In this document: piece by piece, positions 59,419 through 64,000 of the stretch
Position numbering within the stretch: position 1 is the first letter of the stretch
How the letters are laid out: each line of letters opens with the position of its first letter
Assembly: GCA_001051155.2 (NCBI GenBank)
Contig: JYIP02000002.1
Span: 2,115,583 to 2,179,582, forward strand
DNA length: 64,000 nt
Direction of reading: 5' to 3'
Source of the DNA: Chrysoporthe austroafricana
Taxonomy: Eukaryota > Ascomycota > Sordariomycetes > Diaporthales > Cryphonectriaceae
Translations under genes and position numbers: made by a program
The notes under the pieces: model-generated
The model's input: only the letters and a program-made list of their open reading frames with translations
Database searches by the model: none
Told to the model about the DNA's origin: nothing

Positions 59419-61065
59419 GGTGGATAGAGGTCGTCCGACGAGATTGGGGGAGGGAACTCGATGATGCGACAGCTGCTGTGGGAGGTACTGTGGCAGGATC
59501 CACAGCCGGCGACACCAAGTCGACAGTCGACGGTCGAAGGTGGGAAAGGGGGAGGCGGCGATAGGAGGTGGTGAAGGGGAAAAGATAAGCACAGGTGAGC
59601 TGAGGTCGTCGCCAAGTGATGTCAATGGCTAGTGGATTGAGGGTGGACGGGTGGGCGGCCTTGTGCACTCTAAGACGAAAAGTTGGCAGACTGATTGGTC
59701 TGCTGGGAGGATGGAATGAATGCTGATAGCCAAAGGGCTTGCGCGTCGCTGGGCAAGTTGGAGTTGGAGGGAGGTGATGATGGCTTGGTCAGTGGTCGGG
59801 ATGGCTGGTGGCTGTACGGCGGTGGCACAAGGCAAGGCGGGACCTCAGGCTGCGGTGAGGTGAGGGTCATCGGGCCCGTGAGGTGCCAGACGTGGCGGTT
59901 GCAGGTGTTTGGCTGGGCGTCCAGGCTGCTTGGGTGCCTGCCTGCATGCCTGCTAGGACAGGACGGCGCCGGGCCAGTGGTCAGCTAGCGGGGGCGCCGG
60001 GGCTGCCTACAGGGTGCTATGGTGACCAGGCTCGTGCAGGCCTCCCAAACTGGAAAACCGGTCCAGGCCCAGGTTCCAAGAGGTCAGGTGTGGGGCCTGG
60101 GCTGCAGCGGCTCCAGAGGGGAAGCCCCAGCTGCTTCGTGCCACAGCGGGGCTGAAAAGGAGAAAGCCCCTGGAGCATGCTACTGTGCCGCCGTGGTAGT
60201 TTGGTAGCACCGGGTTCTCAAATCTCACCACAATGGATATTCGCAGCAAACTATAATGATTGGCTTTTCTCGAAGCTTAATACATACCAATCTTGAGAGA
60301 GCTACCATCGTGTCGCATGTCTTCACGTGCAGCATGAGAGCGACTTTGTCTTCCTTTTTGAATTCTTATTTTCATCCCCATTCATGCCTTTTTCTCCTCC
60401 TTCTCCCTTCAGAGGGTCTCGAATCTAACAAGCTGTTGCTCCTGGCACAACGTGCGACCCGCGCCTCCATTGGAGACAGACTGTACACAGGTGCTGAGAG
60501 TGTGTGTACTGAGTAGCAAGCGATATCTAAAATTAGATCGAGTCAATCCGAATGGGGTCCGGGAACAAGTGCCTACGGTTAGACAGGGGCCGCCAGGAGA
60601 TTTGATAAAGGGGCAGAGGGCACACGGCCCTCAAATTGCAGAAGACCGCGACCTGGATTGGGCAGTGATCGGGCTGCTGTTTCTGATCCTCGAAAAGAGA
60701 GCCTGGTCAGCTGGAGATCTGCTTGAATATCATTTCAAATCTGCTCCCGGGGCCCCTTTTCCGCTACCAGTGCGGCGGCGGCCGGCTCGCACCGCGAGCC
60801 AACAAACAGATATGTCATGCATTCAATTACTATGGTGAAACCTGCACCGCCCTTACCATGGTAGCACTTGCGCCCTGTGTGAGTGGATAGGAGGCCTAAA
60901 ACTCTCTCCATCGCAGCGGACACGATCGTCATAAGGCAGCAGGGGCGGGTACTGTAGGGCTGATAGCGCCAACGAATCATACATCTACATTGAAGGGACA
61001 CGGCACTCCTCCGGCGCCGAGCAGACTTTAACAACACAACATTCATTCAGTACCCGCTTCTCGGC
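59419..61065. other. Promoter region of the kinase gene and spacer
   Basis: About 1.65 kb without a gene. Near the kinase there are CCTGCCTGCATGCCTGC and GGTGAGGTGAGGG-like short repeats at 59855-59955. The distal part is the 3' flank of the reductase gene. No operator can be named. Confidence 0.45.
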
Positions 61066-61870
61066 TTAGACAAATGCCGCGCCATTCGTATGAAGCACCT
61101 GTCCAGCGACCCAGCCACTGTCCTTGCCACACAGGAACGCCACCACACTGGCGATCTCTCCAGGCTGACCCAGCCGGTTGAAGGGGCTGCTCTTCTTGAT
61201 ACCCTCCACCAAGGCCTCGGTCTTGCCCTGCATGAACAGTTCCGTCTCTGTAGGCCCGGGTGCGACGGCGTTGACGTTGATGCCCTTGGAAGCCAGATCT
61301 TTGGCCATGGTGCGGGTCATCTGGTCGATGGCCCCTTTGGTCGAGGCGTAGAGTGTGTATGGTGGCATCACCGTCGTAGACCTGTTGATGCCGGTGCTGA
61401 CGAATATGACCCGGCCCCCGGGGCCCATATGTGGGACGGCTTTCTATGTCGGGGGTCAGCAACACTCTGCTCAGTGACCGCAGGGATGATGGCGATCCAA
61501 CACGCACCTGAACCAGAAAGTAAGGCCCCTTGACATTCAGCGCGAATATCCTGTCAAAGTCGGCCTCCTCGGTAGTCTCGACTGTCTTCATCGGCATGAT
61601 CCCGGCGTTGGGAACCACAACGTCGATCTTGCCAAACTTCTCGACCGTGGCCCTGACAAGCTTGTCAACCCCATCGACGGACCCGACGTCAGCCTGGACA
61701 GGGTAGGCCTTATCCGCGCCTATCTCCCTGGCCGTCGCCTCGGCTGCGGTCGGGTCGCTAGAGAAGTTGATCACCACCGAGGCGCCCTCGCTTGCTAGCC
61801 GCTGGGCGATCGCTTTGCCGATACCCTTGCTACCACCGGTGATGACGGCGACCTTGCCAGACAGAGACAT
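61066..61870 (-). CDS. Short-chain reductase (FabG/tetrahydroxynaphthalene-reductase-like)
   Basis: Two exons, 61870-61508 and 61443-61066, around a 64-bp intron (GTGCGT to CATAG), give 246 residues. Classical SDR motifs are complete: ITGGSKGIGKAIA for NAD(P), NAGIMPM, IFALNVKGPYFLVQ, a Ser in VIFVSTG, and catalytic YASTKGAIDQM. The C-terminal part has NAVAPGPTETELF and SGWVAGQVLHTNGAAFV. This matches 3-oxoacyl-ACP-reductase-like fungal enzymes, including those acting on polyketide naphthols, though the substrate cannot be told. Divergently placed 1.29 kb from the MFS transporter, which may hint at a small metabolic pair; no synthase is in the window. Confidence 0.88.
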
Positions 61871-63164
61871 GATGACCTTCTATGAGATCTTCTTATTCGC
61901 GGGTGTTCCCGCAGTGCGTGATAAGTACTTGGCGGGAAGTGCTGATATGCCCCGGGTTGCTGGTAGAATAGACTCAGTCGTGGTTGAGGGATGTGTAGTC
62001 TTGCACTACGTTTGCTCTCACCAGCTATGGTAGCATTTCGTATTTATATTCATGTCATTGTCTGCTACGGAGCATCAGCGAAAGTCGATTCCCGCCATAG
62101 TCGTCTTCTTTGCGTCTCCTGGAGCCATACCCGCCGCTGGGGTTTGAACACCATGATCCTTCGGAGATGGGCAACTGCGTCAAACGCGCGAGACAGCTAT
62201 ATGTCAGCAACGCAAATGCCCTTTTCTGTTGAGACTAGGCATGCTGCCCGAGGTAACGGAATTCATGTTGCTGGTTTTATTTCCGAATCGGAGCACACGA
62301 GCGAGACAAGCCAGACGAAAGGGTCGGGTTTGCAGCAGACGATGGCCCAAAATCCGAGAAGGGCCGACCCATGTACGTCCGTACGACTAAATCTGTCTGA
62401 CTAAGCATGTTAGAGATATAGCTAGTAAGTTGGCCTCAACAGTAGATTCAACATCATTACGTCTCTCACTACGACTATGGTATCACGGGGGCTCGTAACA
62501 ACCTTGGAAAGGCTGGACTCATACACGGTGGCTCTCGGTCTCTGAATCCATCCACGGAAGGTTCATTTGTCGCCTCCGACTCGGGCCGATCCTCATCTCA
62601 TCAGCATTGCTCAGTGCGCAGCAACGAGCCGGATTCACTACACGAAGCTCTATCGACGAAACCTTTCCTTTGATCCTTGGAAAGTATATGTCTCTGTAGT
62701 CTTCGCGTGAATTAGTACATGCATTCACAAGAGTGCTATACAATTCGCAAGCAGACCAGCTTCACAAGTCTCGAAGATCACTCCCGCAATGCAGACAAGC
62801 AACCAACACGAGAGATCGGGTTGAGGACCATGCCGTTTCGTATTATGTCCGTGTCTTTGGCCTCACGAGATTACGAAGCCCTGTGCCACCTGTTCTGAGG
62901 GCTTGAGCCCTTGCTGTGTCCGACTGAGAGCAGTGTTTAGCCCGGGGTCCGAATCCTGCATGTCTGCAATCTCTGGACAGCTTGTCCTTTTCACCGTTCC
63001 GGTCAGAAAACGTTCGTTACTTACAAAACTAATTACGGGAACTCTCGGGTCTCCTACATGATATATTAGAAAAGGTCTTGGTCCATCACTCTTAGTCGTC
63101 ATCCGCCTTCAACTATACTATCATTAGGAGAACACTAGTCACTTAACCTTCTCACACGTATTTC
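61871..63164. promoter_or_regulatory. Divergent upstream region, reductase and MFS transporter
   Basis: About 1.3 kb between divergently transcribed genes. Several frames of 75-137 codons have no domain. Near 63040-63160 the sequence is AT-rich, a likely core promoter for the transporter. No tRNA or repeat is seen. Confidence 0.45.
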
Positions 63165-64000
63165 ATGGCATCCAAGAAGGGCCCAGGTAGCCTGGAGCCC
63201 TCGGCAGCTGACCAGTCCACTCCGGCCGTTTCCGGAGTCAACATACGGAGGTCCATAGAGATCACAGCTTCCGAGTCAGATGCCGGCTTATTCACCTCTT
63301 CTTCTGAGCCCACGCCCGCACCGATGAACGTTGAGGAAAATACATCCCCAAGTGCTGCAGTTGTCTTTGATGATGATATTCCACGGGTGTATCTCACAGG
63401 ATGGATGCTCTACCTCCTGACCTTTGCGTCCGTAAACCTTTGTTGCTGTTCTTGTATCTCACATCTGCTCACTCCGGTCTAGTCTCTGCCTGTCCCTGTT
63501 TCTCTCGGGTCTAGAGACGACGATCGTCAGCACTTCTCTTGTCTCCATTACGAACGCCTTGGGCGGCTTCGATCAACGAGACTGGGTCGTCGTCTCGTAC
63601 CTATTGACTTATACGGGATTCCTCGTCATCTACGCCAAGTTTAGTGACATTCTCGGGAGGAAGTTCATGCTTCTAATTGCGTTGGGCTTCTTCACCATCT
63701 TCTCGATCGTATGCGGCTCTGTCTCGAACATGCTTCACCTGTGCGTCACTCGCTTTCCCAAGTGACTGCGTCGATACTGACCAAGGGTAGCATCATTTTC
63801 CGCGCCTTTCAGAGCATTGGAGGAGCCGGGATATATGCCATGGTAACGGTGATCAACCCGGAGATGGTACCTAAGGAGAAATGGGGCACATATGTCTCCC
63901 TCGTCTCCCTAGTCCAGGTCTTCTCATCCGTGCTTGGACCGATCCTTGGGGGTGTGATCAACGATGGCTCGTCTTGGCGTTGGGTGTTCCTGCTCAAGTC
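63165..64000 (+). CDS. MFS drug:H+ antiporter (DHA2-like), 3' cut by window end
   Basis: Visible exons 63165-63427, 63483-63740 and 63791-64000, continuing beyond the window. A 70-residue Ser/Thr-rich cytosolic N-terminus precedes the first helix, WMLYLLTFALCLSLFLSGLE, which forms only if intron 1 uses donor GTCCGT at 63428 and acceptor TCTAG; the next intron uses GTGCGT to GTAG with a TACTGAC branch. Then come TTIVSTSLVSITNALGGF, WVVVSYLLTYTGFLVIYAKF, SDILGRK (motif A-like) and RAFQSIGGAGIY, and VLGPILGGVINDGSSWRWVF (motif C). This is the DHA2 14-helix type that exports toxins or drugs, often beside secondary-metabolite genes. The rest of the protein is not seen. Confidence 0.88.

Overview
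The window is nuclear DNA of a filamentous ascomycete, most likely a Sordariomycete-type mould. Genes carry short introns (about 55-180 bp) with GTRAGT-like donors and CTRAY branch points. Housekeeping proteins are fungal in form (Sec7, Lat1, Nup49, Fip1, Rpc31, a Ypk/Gad8 kinase), and fungal-only families are present (Zn2Cys6 factors, a PD-(D/E)XK-like family, an F-box/LRR-like protein). No prokaryotic operons, plasmid genes or CRISPR arrays were seen. Intron positions below were derived by hand from splice signals, frame continuity and family knowledge.

1-13.9 kb is a regulatory, gene-sparse end. It holds the 3' part of a fungal transcription factor (1-1902, +), a small acidic conserved protein (4105-4713, +), a secreted Ser/Thr-rich protein (5671-6918, -) and a second Zn2Cys6 factor (8628-11697, -) that is a paralogue of the first.

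13.9-31.2 kb is a dense conserved core: pyruvate dehydrogenase E2 (-), a PD-(D/E)XK-like fungal protein (-), the Golgi ARF-GEF Sec7 (+), an Hsm3/PSMD5-like proteasome chaperone (-), RNA polymerase III subunit Rpc31 (+), nucleoporin Nup49 (-) and polyadenylation factor Fip1 (+). Pairs are arranged divergently or convergently with short spacers.

32.4-43.5 kb is a decaying accessory block. It contains an F-box/LRR-like gene with an in-frame stop, a DUF7924-like pseudogene with a deletion, a stop, a frameshift and an (AT)14 tract, a CorA-like Mg2+ transporter relic, a short-chain dehydrogenase with altered cofactor motifs, an unrecognised five-exon pseudogene and a tRNA-like element.

43.9-49.7 kb returns to intact genes: a phosphoesterase-type acid phosphatase (-), a METTL16-type RNA m6A methyltransferase (+), the XAP5/FAM50 protein (+) and a small membrane protein (-). 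49.7-53.2 kb has no convincing gene. 53.2-59.4 kb carries glucose-6-phosphate isomerase (-) and a TORC2-type AGC kinase (-). 61-64 kb ends with a short-chain reductase (-) and the start of a DHA2-like MFS transporter (+, cut by the window end), divergently placed.

No clear multi-gene novel system is visible. The most unusual parts are the block of broken genes at 32-43.5 kb, the paralogous transcription-factor pair bracketing a secreted protein, and the PD-(D/E)XK-like gene inside the housekeeping core.
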